DNA from: a virus
Strand: one strand, 5' to 3'
Length of the DNA: 25,410 bases
Virus record (IMG/VR): IMGVR_UViG_3300021425_000173
Location: 1 to 25,410 of that record
A program made the translations under genes and the position numbers. The notes under the pieces are model-generated. The model saw nothing but the letters and a program-made list of their open reading frames with translations, made no database searches and was not told the origin of the DNA. Positions 18,701 through 23,196 of this stretch are shown in pieces (the stretch's first letter is position 1; each line of letters starts with the position of its first letter).

Positions 18701-19206
18701 TTTACTACATTATCCTTTTCGCCAGCAATTTGCACAGGGCGAGGTCCATTAGGTAACCAATAGTATTCTCTGAAGTTTACAAACTTATCCCAATCAATAT
18801 TTGGATTCCAAGCATAATACTCTTGTCTATTAAGCAAACTATGATCTTTTACACTCGAACCGAGAGAACGTAACTGATTAATATAATCATTGTAGTCTGC
18901 ATAAAAGTTTATATTATTAAGATCGTCTTTGATTACAACCGACGGTTCAAACTGATAATCTTCTCTGCTTTTAGAAACATCGCCAACATAAAAGTCGTCT
19001 TTCTGATAACCTTTGGCTTCTTTTTGACCAAAGTAACCATTTAACTTTTCTGCAATGCCAGGTTGTATTAACTGGTCAATTGTGCTTGAAAGAAATTTGT
19101 TATTAACCTGTGTTCTAAAATACCTAGGTAAATGGTCTGCACTTTTTCTTTTTTCAGGTTTCCCTGCTGGCAAATTAGTAGGGTTTTGATCGTCATTATA
19201 TGCCAT
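3757..19206 (-). CDS. Giant multidomain structural protein (5149 aa), candidate outer baseplate wedge component
   Basis: One uninterrupted frame of 15,450 bases encodes about 570 kDa. It directly follows gp6 with a 1-base overlap, where T4 has gene 7 (1032 residues), so a wedge role is likely by position; I cannot show homology to gp7. Parts I associate with large marine phage virion proteins are: NPNIDWDKFVNFREYYWLP at 134-152; a TLFRG.KYIFEIDAPG strand pair near 198-213 that could be cupredoxin-like; DRPHTHPWEMLGF around W1173; and DDVSQYKFYQGMIQDKG near 1825-1842. Recognisable modules are five CBM5/12-like segments, seven FG-GAP-like propeller blades (2135-3177), two Gly-rich GxGY modules (3562-3632, 3934-4000), several NG..L..G.DY strand modules, an IEYFG...LRRGTLGTG segment (~4846-4875), a TIG/IPT-like domain (4938-5015) and a C-terminal FLRGKTTELPR. 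It has very few cysteines (about eight) and no signal peptide or membrane segment. Start support: GGAGG 12 bases upstream and the TAATG overlap with gp6. Confidence 0.9.
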   Translation of the reverse strand: MAYNDDQNPTNLPAGKPEKRKSADHLPRYFRTQVNNKFLSSTIDQLIQPGIAEKLNGYFGQKEAKGYQKDDFYVGDVSKSREDYQFEPSVVIKDDLNNINFYADYNDYINQLRSLGSSVKDHSLLNRQEYYAWNPNIDWDKFVNFREYYWLPNGPRPVQIAGEKDNVVKTIKVTAVDNGEHYGYVFTPDGLTQNPVLTLFRGIKYIFEIDAPGNPLSFRTRKDTAPIFKPNVLYLVGDKVNYQGGIYICTNEHVANDTLNLDFWDLDTTFNLKNSVSQQSVESGTIEVELAADTPDLIYYMSDNDLFASGTINVLDIVEATSIDVEQEILGTKTYTSESGVELSNGMKLEFVGKVTPEKYGEGFWYVEGVGDKIVLMSETDLNVPSSYTTDLAVDFDVEGFDELPFSEAIGYPVNKDYITINRASQDGNLWSKYNRWFHKTVIEKSAEINKQPIDLDQTSRATRPIIEFEANLKLFNYGTQIKKSVDVVDNFTTDVFSTVEGSQGYNIDDVDLTNGMRVLFTADTDPLVTGKIFEVEFINFRNTRQITLKETNDTKPLENEVLLCKQGTIFKGNMLWFDGSVWKTAQQKTTLNQQPLFDAFDVRGYSYSDKEYFDSSTFTGTELFSYKRGNANTDVELGFPLSYRSIENVGDIVFKCNFLQDTVSYAIDNQLPRSVNISEGYIRKYTDRNTWEVLNGWTTAKRLSSQPVIRQYVNDNTRTFYTVDVYENSALLDDLWLRVYLNNSLKFKDIDYTTSQDANSNLTIKFNRPLEIGDNIIIKTNSVAEKTENGKYEIASNLEKNPLNKNINEFTLGEVNDHVSTIVEELDNFAGAFPGTSNLRDLGPLSQYGKRIVKHSAPLNIPMYHIVNREANVIKALKFARREYGKFKRSFIQIATSLGFSGPVKKHVDAILNEMAKDKVSTMPYYFSDMVPFTGAVRNTTEIFDPDNNFFALNRVFDIDSLSDTAVQVYLNETQLVYGKDYTFNNQGFVIVTATKAQGDVLDIYEYETTNGSYIPPTPTKLGLYPKYEPQLMTDDTYLEPQTVIQGHDGSITIAYGDFRDDLLLELEKRIFNNIKIKYDPKVFCIEDYVPGYSRETGLTEQQINDSTISDFVQWLQLVDDDYTKNPSYLRENQFTFNHTGMVDVGEKPVHGYWRAVYKYAYDTDRPHTHPWEMLGFTIKPSWWDEQYGEAPYTSNNLLMWEDIEAGMIRDPSTSGVIYKKYARKFITTHIPVDEDGNLVSPILSSFIKSYNTTDLDANFEFGDHSPVETAWRRSSEYPFSLITSIVLNQPARAFATIFDRQRQFRGTSNQINYAKNNTNINLDDIVFPNSVNEETRIYSAGLINYVFDYISASVELPFKEYKNNLKSINNLISFKVGGYTNKDKFKLILDSRTPTNKGNVFIPEENYKIALNTSAPVKNITYSGVIVEKQSNGFIVKGYDRETPYFNINRAIPLQNDPVIRIGGITASFVNWDQEKTYTTGLIVEHQNSYYRVLESHKSGTQFDESKFAKIPELPTEGGREAYFRKAFKNNVERVPYGTVLDSIQDVVDFLLSYGHYLEAEGFVFDYFSPESEFISNWETSAKEFMFWSTQNWGAGSVITLSPGAFKIKFKSEYAIVDDIYDTFYGYSILKADGKKLKPQNVSLTRENPQEFCVRPKATEDGIFAVRLSLVQKEHVVIIDNKTVFGDIIYDQEPGYRQQRIKVLGYRTGNWDGSLNIPGFIFDNATISEWEPWKDYAIGEIVKYKEFYYSSINKVPGTENFESRNWSLLKDSPEMKLIPNFEYKVNQFADFYDLDTDNFDTEQQKFAQHLIGYQNRDYLANIINDDVSQYKFYQGMIQDKGTKNALTKLFDVLGSADKDSLEFYEEWAIKAGQYGAAEGFDEVEFILDESKFKLQPQSVELVNSTTGDETDLVYRIKPFEVFLRPEGYDHKPFPTKYVKETFIKNSGYVNNEDVQFVIDEYDSIANIEYSEIRHKDFVWVGNVGQDWNVYTFLQEEIRLEAVLEDGDTRQLQFATIPNGLTVGEIIGVEYKNDEGQDIAIFTKVTKILNNIVTIDNAEISESATVTNDIISKFVSVRVDGYEAASDLIQNYKQGISRLWIDEDASERWRVIETREGFNQHQVIENSDTGVDQGYGYALAANENNTLLCIGAPNNGDGKVFVFVRAGSSGSFQLNQVVEPLDNLADPGQEFGRSIAVSTDGRYLIVGSPKASNVKSTYKNDYVEESNYDSGAIVEYKNNLWKANKDIDGAVNAITFGSFESVPQIMVDLLQTEEDDNVRPVLLTGDYPFTSDEVQSDFFTDHYIIKAPKDMYEGSGIGDSIKLKWNTLTYANQNSVTPVVVTPFGGEIPELSETFITGKHVIAEKIDSILYVENSNTIPLVGQIVETLTGFGTVAYTFNFGAKATVYIKDQNGTFGTVGSLTTSIGEFVGEYVTVAPDDTQANADDYWGGYWRINTGTYIVPNSTNADVARGLVFVDVTPTTAVGGDQDRFYYNNLDYPNSIINSRDTSYNQLITLSYRGSPGPLGVVGDFESPLFVFKAPKPLTDELSSEIITEGDPANPTLNVFYNSMPPFLTGDLEDRDLTKIGLSPGQVNKQHTVYDIWDGWIDFRITKQFAGDPLEPKVGITVRDVTNLGTAEVVFYQKYDTNNARIFVKNVTGTWALGSNFNENREIEFLSDGSGDVIYDPISGSRVFGQIFERSFEYAPDNIGKFVVVSNGDPIPVQDVDADVATREDTITNGEYWFYREENVLGIPRAANKPTVDNNDWDIVYNVPAEIGGSVPETPTSEEGLFSVYERRGIGSFVNINSFIVPDRQSNRRLGTQIRISRQGDNDKLFVSAQGDNSTTNFGKLYIYKNGTFDGVTYGWESSRNKAYRGPYDNQTLYFADELVFYNQELYRAITTTGPSAFVASDWELITDGAVSDYLGFLPNDTGNIVGDQAAVVDTDNLLKFAKAFDVSKNGEVLVVTTEYDGENSNTIEVYRNVNDSFYKYQTIEAPNKNTNFGNNIAVSNDGHLIAAGAPYDDTEQLDQGRVYLYRNESGSFILKQNLYSPAKEKTELFGWSVDFDGERLLVGSRNGDSFITTTFDGEEVGNTTPVTTFDNKMTEFKSFGKDTGTIRVYEKFDETLLYSQTVDYDVPNVKFFGENVLLKNNHIYVGLPILNTNTKQGVVVDYRLKDNTTIWNTLRSSKDTVDVNKIKRAMIYDKSKNEIITYIDYIDVLQGKIAGPAEQELTYKTYYDPASYTTGTQPNTDATNSWSSLQVGQLWWDLTGAKFRNPYQSDVIFSSNNWNSKFADINTINVYEWVKSDLLPSEWDEISGTTEGVARGITGKTKLGDDGYVVKREYNEAVGVFNTYYYYWVGNKTTLPPVEGRTITGRDVAALIENPAAEGYRFISLITDNQFAVHNCEGFVRDNDIVLSLQYWTIDNQDTNIHNQYQIITEGLETSIPSRDIQRKWFDSLVGSDEQNRQVPAPELSAKEKYGILNRPRQGWFVNREEALKQVVTRVNSVLAKNLIVDDKDITPLTESQPEPTKESKRWDRSVDALIDLQFVGVAKAEQAVITPVIEDGKIIRVEITNTGRGYLQAPTISVFGTGSDAELTSVIDNQGRVTEVIVNNQGTNYSSETRLTVRRYTVLVKNDTSLNGKWSLYERDTVAKEWILVESQAYDVSLYWNYTDWYAEGYNSFTKIDYVIDFSYNLTTLDDVIGDIIKIQNVGSGGWLLLEKIDAQTGVDYSVNYKTIGRQNGTIQIRPTLYDVQAALVGFDTTSYDILTFDSLPSTETRIILNTIKDNIFIDDLLLEYNNLFFASLRYVFAEQSYVDWAFKTSFLKAKHNVGDLEQSVNFKNDNLPSYEEYIKEVKPYKTKVREYLSSYEGLDNSQTVTTDFDLPARYVAADDSIQPLRVKASLDGIVVDNPEEVNTYPNRNWLDNAGYKVIRIELADAGEGYETPPTAIISGGGGTGATANVTLGRNGAISGIFVIDQGTGYLEAPIVTINGSVGLNGREAKAFSIIGDSPVRSLQTSIKFDRVSGTYEFVNLDTIETFVSSGKTFNFNLKWPMDLRTSKVSVFENGDEVLSRRYTYNNKLDTTKGYDRYFGQIEFVDPPANGSEIRIEYYKSINLLKAQDRINIEYEPTGDNFGKTLGQLMDGVDYGGVQVRSFEFGGTTGWNAAPWMSQGWDVFDTTFEDEIFRLDGSTIFVELSKPLEDGVEYNIYRTSYDINGQIVRNDRVDDPEYVGSPIADKPYVVMTPITGDGEQTIIDLADLGVSTIPEDSTEQTITIIVRKNTSDGSFIADPESFDTQLDGGNLVYSTATGLDSAEINIDGDGFVTQTTSKGPEEIVPGQVLDTLDIQVFEKPTGGASQITSTNYIGNGIKKEFDIGSTITQIENLFVKVDYIIKDKEDFVLDFTTNRLIFNVAPANNSKISIVNVGFSATSLLEIDSFTGNGTAIDFLTNARFEEDANVYATVDGVVADAVLIESDDTYERSGNFVLRFATPPVSGAVIQLLIAAGGIEVPQQYSKVTIDEIVADGSTVQYDLSQAPFEDRPEQSFVLVKVGNRILDPGYSQSFTVKGSQREYQLDLTQVPVASINSYDLKVYLNGIELEYLQTWTFEGAGSFDSSLDPQSQPGSTLTLTEGIGEDGDELKVFVVTSGEYALGYLDSANEFISTPKTIHFNEVFPENQTIQVYQFSNDKSQGIERQSFEVTEKTETTPGTELFYSFALLQKGYITLRKPAKDAQYTWVVKNGTMLKPNVDYIITSNKKYVKLAEQPVEGDKLQVIHFAETIVVDKFGWRQFKDMLNRTHYKRLQEVHHLAQPLNWYDKTIEVVDADNLPDPETDSKYPGVIFIEGERIEYFGRQNNTLLQLRRGTLGTGIKDVYEAGTMFMEQGPGATLPYKDETDRVSAISGGYNTGSEEYENSQGMNVTNIEYNFNNNTAFPVRVEGVYEQICTVTGEGFTDRVKVFVGETEATTRYISSTQLEFDVPGFNVPGAYDLIVVNPFTSVPIDTPQTSFVVPGGIKYVQILLPYAPIPNPASGEYWYRDSIPDEYWEAQDIEVFVAGRRLRKTYIDSYNYLDQDSPEGDTILEAEFAVNKNIGAYVRLTTPPPIGTTVDIFRNIGRTWSDSGESIAQSESNVAKFLRGKTTELPR
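4162..4395 (-). other. TIG/IPT-like immunoglobulin domain near the C-terminus of the giant protein
   Basis: Residues ~4938-5015 show the typical TIG/IPT order: a strand ending in VTGEGF, then VKVFVGETEATTRYISSTQLEFDVP split over three strands, then GAYDLIVVNP. Such Ig-like folds occur in phage fibres and adhesins, where they act as spacers or bind surface sugars. Recognition is by motif reading only. Confidence 0.65.
7207..7407 (-). repeat. Second Gly-rich GxGY module in the giant protein
   Basis: Residues ~3934-4000 read as V-RIELADAGEGYETPP, a GGGGTGATA turn, GRNGAISGIFVIDQGTGY, then EAPIVTING. This is the same layout as residues 3562-3632 of the same protein. The codons of the Gly run give a local GC-rich spot at about 7320-7340 in otherwise AT-rich DNA. 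The pattern is frequent in marine phage structural proteins, and its function is unknown to me. Confidence 0.6.
8311..8523 (-). repeat. First Gly-rich GxGY module in the giant protein
   Basis: Residues ~3562-3632 read as IIRVEITNTGRGYLQAPTI, a FGTGSDAEL turn, then NQGRVTEVIVNNQGTNY and a closing strand. It shares with the 3934-4000 module the order G-x-GY-x-x-(A/P)P, Gly/Ala turn, NG-x-(V/I), and G-x-(G/N)Y. Confidence 0.6.
10453..10590 (-). repeat. CBM5/12-like module E in the giant protein (between propeller blades 3 and 4)
   Basis: Residues ~2873-2918: Y-x-x-Q-TLYFADELVFYNQELYRA, then a short loop and a closing DWELI. The layout Y...G/A-D-x-V-x-(Y/F)-x-x-x-x-(Y/W)...W matches small chitin-binding type 3 (CBM5/12) modules, but the Gly before the acidic residue is replaced by Ala. 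Confidence 0.5.
12421..12531 (-). repeat. CBM5/12-like module D in the giant protein (inside the propeller insertion)
   Basis: Residues ~2226-2262: NYDSGAIVEYKNNLWKANK followed by a loop and a closing aromatic (GSFESV). This keeps the YxxGxxVxYxxxxWxA core but lacks the closing Trp of the family. Confidence 0.45.
13888..14013 (-). repeat. CBM5/12-like module C in the giant protein
   Basis: Residues ~1732-1773: WEPWKDYAIGEIVKYKEFYY, then SSINKVPG and a closing NWSLL. It has all the expected aromatics (W1732, W1735, YY and the final W) and the GEIVKY turn, making it one of the best-kept of the five. Confidence 0.6.
14668..14787 (-). repeat. CBM5/12-like module B in the giant protein
   Basis: Residues ~1474-1513: WDQEKTYTTGLIVEHQNSYY, then RVLESHKSG and a closing segment where FAKIPEL replaces the usual Trp. 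The first half matches the W...Y..G..V.....YY core well. Confidence 0.55.
18406..18525 (-). repeat. CBM5/12-like module A in the giant protein
   Basis: Residues ~228-267: FKPNVLYLVGDKVNYQGGIY, then ICTNEHVAN and a closing FWDLD. The GDKVNYQGGIY turn and final FW match the family pattern. It lies in the N-terminal part, just after the possible cupredoxin-like strands. Confidence 0.6.
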
Positions 19207-19223
19207 TAGTAGCTAAGGCCTCC
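19204..19223 (-). promoter_or_regulatory. Translational coupling junction gp6/giant gene with Shine-Dalgarno
   Basis: The gp6 stop and the giant's start overlap as TAATG, sharing one base at 19206. A GGAGG sequence at 19219-19223, inside the last gp6 codons, ends 12 bases before the ATG. This suggests that ribosomes finishing gp6 reinitiate on the giant gene. The 12-base spacing is longer than usual. Confidence 0.6.
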
Positions 19224-22200
19224 ACTAGTTGATCCGGTCGTTGTGCTTGAATTTACGTTTGTGCTGCTTTGTATGCCTGTAGATGTCGAAGTAATGCTTG
19301 TTACTACAGCACCACTTGACTTTAATCTACTAGCAGTAATTGCGTCAATTATTTCTATATCTTCAACAGTTGCACCACTGATAAAAATTTCATCTGACTC
19401 TGACTTAATTTCTTGTAACGAACCATATGCTTGATTGTCTTGCACAGGAACAATTACAAAAGTAACAAGATTCGGAGACATTGAACTCATTACGTAATTT
19501 GATAATTCAGAAAAGTAAAACTTTTCTCCAAAATCCCAGTTATCAAGTGCAAAAAATTTATTGATTGCACTGACTACACCTGATTTAATTTCGTTGTCGT
19601 TTAATACTAGTCCCGGGTTTTTTACAATTTTAAATGTTGCTTGCAAATCTTCTTTAGCCTTGTTACCAAATAATACTTTGTACTTAACTGGATGATAAAT
19701 GATTTCATCACTAAGTGATTTAATCTTGTTTAATGTGGCACCATAAGAAATAAACAAGTTATCGCTGCTAGGCGGCAATGGTTTATTTTCAAGATTTCCA
19801 TCTAACCATTGTCTAAACGATGTGTCATATCCTCTAGTCAACAAATAAGTATCAATAATATTACTTGCACTAGGATCAATTCTACTGTTTTGATCAGCAG
19901 CGTGTACATACTGGAATTTTAATCCGTCTCGTCCAACTGCTGCTTTATAATTTGTCGAGATAGTTAACGTAGTAGTTGCAGCATTAAAAACTTCAAAGAT
20001 ATCTTCTTCTAGATAATAAAGAAGATCTCCGTCTTGGTATGTGCTTAACGGTGCTCTATTAGACACTGACTGTAAAATAAGTTGTGTAGGATCTCTAAAA
20101 ATAGTATTTCTATCTACATATTTGTAGTCTTCTACACCGTCAGTTGTTGTGCTTTTTTGTAAAAATACTAACTTAGTTAGTGGCGAAGTTTCTTCATCTA
20201 CAATATCATCAAATATTTCTGGATTATCAACAACACCGTCGTCATCGTCATCAAAGAAACTAACTTGTATTTTTTTTGAATCTACATAACCTTCAGCATC
20301 TCTGTACTCTTCAACTATCTCCCATAGATAATCTATATTAAATGGATATTCTGAATTAGGTTTATTATTAATATTTAAAATATTAATTTTGTCTTTAACA
20401 ATTTTACCGGTTTTATTATTGTAAATTTTGTCACTACTGTCGTAATAAAATCTAATGTCTTTATCACTTTCAAAAACATATCTCATAGCACGATACGTAA
20501 TAGTATATTTTTCGCCGTCTGTATTAAACTTTAATAGCCAACTTGCATCTAGTTGCTGGTTAGTTGTATCGCCTGTTTTACCTGTACTAAACTCACTGTT
20601 TGCAGATAAGTTATTTTCGGTAATAAGTCTCCACTCACCGTCATTCCTAGAAAATCTTAAACCAAATGTTCTATATGAAAATATTTGTGCAGTAAGTTGA
20701 GCTTTTACATCGTCTGTAAGAGAAGACGGTAAAGCAGTTCTAATTTCTGTAAGTCTAGAACCTGTTGGAATACTGTCATTGAATACAATTGGTCCTGAAC
20801 CATCATCTTGTATTTCTGTGCCGTCTCTTACAACACTTATAACTTTAACCCATTTGTAACTAGTACCTCCTCTAAAATCAGGTACACCTGATTCTAACTT
20901 ACCGTTAAGGAAATGAAACCCTTCTGGTGGAATAAATTTAAGTAAAGAATTTGGTTTTACAAACTTCATATTTGAACCAGTAAATGTGCCTACTTTAATT
21001 AGAACACCTGCAGAATTAGTCATTCTACCTGTAAAGTTGTTTGTATCTGCTGTAAACTGTTCCCAAGTAGCACCTAAATCTTCTACTAGTAATTTAGGAA
21101 ATTGGTCATAATAATAGTTTCTTACTTTAATACTGGATAAAATTGGTTCGATTGTGTTTACAATTTGTCCTTCAATATCTGTCAGTGTTTCGAAATCAAA
21201 ACTTGTTTTTGTTGATAGGTAATTTTTATAAACTGCACCATCTGTTCCAAATAAATTTGTAGTAGAATATTTGCCAGTTGCATCGACTAAGTCAAAGTTT
21301 CTACTTATACCGCTAGATGTTCTGTTTACGCTTTTTGCTTTTACAATTTCTTGGCTTGTTGTTAATGGTCCAATTTGATAATCTTCGGCTGTTACCATTC
21401 TGTTTTGTGTATAATATGAAGCAGGAGCATTTTTCTTAATACTTGCATTTGTTTCAGAAATAGTTGCATTATCAACAGTGTTTTTTAGTTCAAGTGTAAT
21501 GGTAATTGTTTCTGCTGTACCAGCTCTAGACACATAAGGAATACGAACTGCAATTCCTCTTAAATTATCAGGTGAAACAATTAATCTTTGATTTTTACTT
21601 GTTCTATAATACACACGGAAATTACCTTGAGGTAAATTGCCAAACACACCGTCGGCAAAAATTAAACTAATTCTATCTTCAATGCGTGTTAGCACACTAT
21701 AGATATTTCGAATACCTTTGTTTAAACTATTATAGATAACATTGTTGCCTTCTACTGCTTCAACTTTAGTCCAAAGTTCTTGCTCGTTGCCTAAGCTATC
21801 TAATTTATATAACCATATGTCGGTGTTGTTTACATTACGTGCATCAACTGCAACTACTTGGCTTGTAGACGGGCTGTCTACGTTAAACTGTCCTTGGTCC
21901 ATAGTTCCTTGTCTAAAGTGAGTAAAGAAACCGGAGTTAGAGCTTGCTACGCCTCGGCCATCATCCCTGTAAAGAAAAGCAAAATTATTACCAGGGAACG
22001 GAGCTTCTTCAACAATGTCCGTATCTGTAATGTCTGTACTAACTACTTCGAATGCAACAGTTTTACCGTCAACTGTTTTTGAAAAACTATACACAGGAAC
22101 TTCTGTGTTTGTAGAATTCATACGATACTGTTCAGTAGGAATTCCACTAATTGTTTCTGTTTTAACAGGACGACCGAATGTTCCATTTACTGGCAATGCA

Positions 22201-22685
22201 GCATTCATTACACGAATAAATTGTTCGTACCAATCTGGATTGCTAGGATCGTTCCATTGGATTGTTTGTTCTGATAAATTTAATCCGTTGCTGTCAGTAA
22301 TTTCTTCTGTTGTACTAACTGCTTCAATTTTTAAAAGGCCGTTTGATGCTTGATTACGTTTAGGATTATAGGAAAGCAATCTTGCTAAACGTAGTACACT
22401 TTCACGGCGTTCTGCTAGTTCTAAGAAGTTTTCTCTTGCATTTAAGTCAATACGGAAAGCAATATTTTGACCTAAAAATGCAATCATATCTATTAATGCT
22501 AGATATTCACTTGATTCAATATAGTCGTTAAAATCTTCTGGGTAATTTTCTCTTAAATAAGAGATCATTGTACGTCTTAGATTATCAAAATCATAAGACT
22601 TAAAATCTGCATTTCGAAAGGATTGATAAACTTTTTTCCAGTCTTCTGCAAGTAGTAATCTATTTTGTCTATCTGTGGATGACAT
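19206..22685 (-). CDS. gp6: Baseplate wedge subunit gp6 (baseplate J-like)
   Basis: Gp6 dimers form the inner ring that links baseplate wedges in T4-like phages. This copy has 1159 residues against 660 in T4. The N-terminus (FDNLRRTMISYLRENYPEDF, ESSEYLALIDMIAFLGQNIA, then RENFLELAERRESVLRLARLL) is the hallmark start of the marine T4-like form. The central baseplate-J-like part includes FADGVFGNLPQGNFRVYYRT and APASYYTQNRMVTAEDYQ (roughly residues 340-460). The C-terminal third is strand-rich, with FSELSNYVMSSMSPNLVTFV, and it ends in a low-complexity Ser/Thr/Gly tail of about 40 residues. The ATG at 22683-22685 has GAGG 10 bases upstream. The 57-base upstream gap holds a late-promoter-like octamer. 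The family call is firm; the extra ~500 residues relative to T4 are distributed and I cannot assign them. Confidence 0.92.
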   Translation of the reverse strand: MSSTDRQNRLLLAEDWKKVYQSFRNADFKSYDFDNLRRTMISYLRENYPEDFNDYIESSEYLALIDMIAFLGQNIAFRIDLNARENFLELAERRESVLRLARLLSYNPKRNQASNGLLKIEAVSTTEEITDSNGLNLSEQTIQWNDPSNPDWYEQFIRVMNAALPVNGTFGRPVKTETISGIPTEQYRMNSTNTEVPVYSFSKTVDGKTVAFEVVSTDITDTDIVEEAPFPGNNFAFLYRDDGRGVASSNSGFFTHFRQGTMDQGQFNVDSPSTSQVVAVDARNVNNTDIWLYKLDSLGNEQELWTKVEAVEGNNVIYNSLNKGIRNIYSVLTRIEDRISLIFADGVFGNLPQGNFRVYYRTSKNQRLIVSPDNLRGIAVRIPYVSRAGTAETITITLELKNTVDNATISETNASIKKNAPASYYTQNRMVTAEDYQIGPLTTSQEIVKAKSVNRTSSGISRNFDLVDATGKYSTTNLFGTDGAVYKNYLSTKTSFDFETLTDIEGQIVNTIEPILSSIKVRNYYYDQFPKLLVEDLGATWEQFTADTNNFTGRMTNSAGVLIKVGTFTGSNMKFVKPNSLLKFIPPEGFHFLNGKLESGVPDFRGGTSYKWVKVISVVRDGTEIQDDGSGPIVFNDSIPTGSRLTEIRTALPSSLTDDVKAQLTAQIFSYRTFGLRFSRNDGEWRLITENNLSANSEFSTGKTGDTTNQQLDASWLLKFNTDGEKYTITYRAMRYVFESDKDIRFYYDSSDKIYNNKTGKIVKDKINILNINNKPNSEYPFNIDYLWEIVEEYRDAEGYVDSKKIQVSFFDDDDDGVVDNPEIFDDIVDEETSPLTKLVFLQKSTTTDGVEDYKYVDRNTIFRDPTQLILQSVSNRAPLSTYQDGDLLYYLEEDIFEVFNAATTTLTISTNYKAAVGRDGLKFQYVHAADQNSRIDPSASNIIDTYLLTRGYDTSFRQWLDGNLENKPLPPSSDNLFISYGATLNKIKSLSDEIIYHPVKYKVLFGNKAKEDLQATFKIVKNPGLVLNDNEIKSGVVSAINKFFALDNWDFGEKFYFSELSNYVMSSMSPNLVTFVIVPVQDNQAYGSLQEIKSESDEIFISGATVEDIEIIDAITASRLKSSGAVVTSITSTSTGIQSSTNVNSSTTTGSTSGGLSY

Positions 22686-22695
22686 TTTGTGCTTT

Positions 22696-22699
22696 CCTC
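22696..22699 (-). promoter_or_regulatory. Ribosome-binding site of gp6
   Basis: GAGG (in CGAGGAAAGC on the minus strand) ends 10 bases before the gp6 ATG. It is the only Shine-Dalgarno-like sequence in the gap and supports the chosen start. Confidence 0.65.
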
Positions 22700-22708
22700 G
22701 TTATAATG

Positions 22709-22716
22709 TATTTATT
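22709..22716 (-). promoter_or_regulatory. Predicted T4-like late promoter upstream of gp6
   Basis: The minus strand reads AATAAATA, one base from the T4 late consensus TATAAATA and a match to NATAAATA. It ends 23 bases before the gp6 ATG, inside the longest intergenic gap of the window (57 bases). Late promoters of this type are read by sigma-like gp55 with the gp33/gp45 coactivation system in T4; those genes are not in this window. Confidence 0.6.
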
Positions 22717-22742
22717 CGCTTTGATTAAGTGCGTACTTTATC

Positions 22743-23189
22743 TTATGCAAGGAAGCCAGCATCTTCATCAAACTTTAATCGCATTGTTTCTGATATATTG
22801 TAAGGCAAATAAGTTAATGTACATTCAATTTGTATTCCGCTTTCATATGTCGATACTGTAATGTCATCAACATTTGCTCTAGGATCGTAATTGATTATCC
22901 TAGATACATTTTTAATAATTGCATCTCTCAATTGATCAGTGAGTGGTTCAAACAATATATCCCAAATAATAGTTCCAAACTCAGGATCGCTTAATTTTTC
23001 ACCTTGTCTAATATGAAAATTATTAATAATATCCTGTTTGATTAGTTCAATGTCATATAATACCCATTCAGATGCATCAGGGTTAACGGTACTAATACCT
23101 CTGTAAGCTCTTGACTCGGGAACAACTTCTTGTTTCTGATTGCTAGGAACAACAATTTGCTTATATATGTTTTTTTCTTGTGTGCTCAT
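22743..23189 (-). CDS. gp25: Baseplate wedge subunit gp25 (GPW/gp25 family)
   Basis: Gp25 is the small inner-wedge protein that contacts gp6 and the sheath end; its relatives include TssE of type VI secretion. This copy has 148 residues, against 132 in T4. The family core is clear from about residue 45: LYDIELIKQDIINNFHIRQG, then GEKLSDPEFGTIIWDILFEP at ~63-82 and LRDAIIKNVSRIINYDPRAN. The DPR in the last segment corresponds to the conserved EPR motif of gp25/TssE, with Asp for Glu. The first ~40 residues form an extension with an RAYRGISTVNP stretch. The ATG is 7 bases after the gp5 stop, with AGGG 10 bases upstream overlapping the end of gp5, so it is probably co-translated with gp5. In T4, gene 25 is not next to gene 5, so the 5-25-6 order is rearranged. 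Confidence 0.95.
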   Translation of the reverse strand: MSTQEKNIYKQIVVPSNQKQEVVPESRAYRGISTVNPDASEWVLYDIELIKQDIINNFHIRQGEKLSDPEFGTIIWDILFEPLTDQLRDAIIKNVSRIINYDPRANVDDITVSTYESGIQIECTLTYLPYNISETMRLKFDEDAGFLA

Positions 23190-23196
23190 ACTGTAT

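Noticed and set aside
3757-19206. Intein or homing endonuclease inside the giant gene
   Set aside because: No Cys/Ser start block, HN-Cys end or LAGLIDADG/HNH motif was seen, and cysteines are too few and wrongly placed.
22015-22353. 112-residue plus-strand open frame
   Set aside because: Antisense shadow of the gp6 N-terminal region, with no domain or ribosome-binding site.
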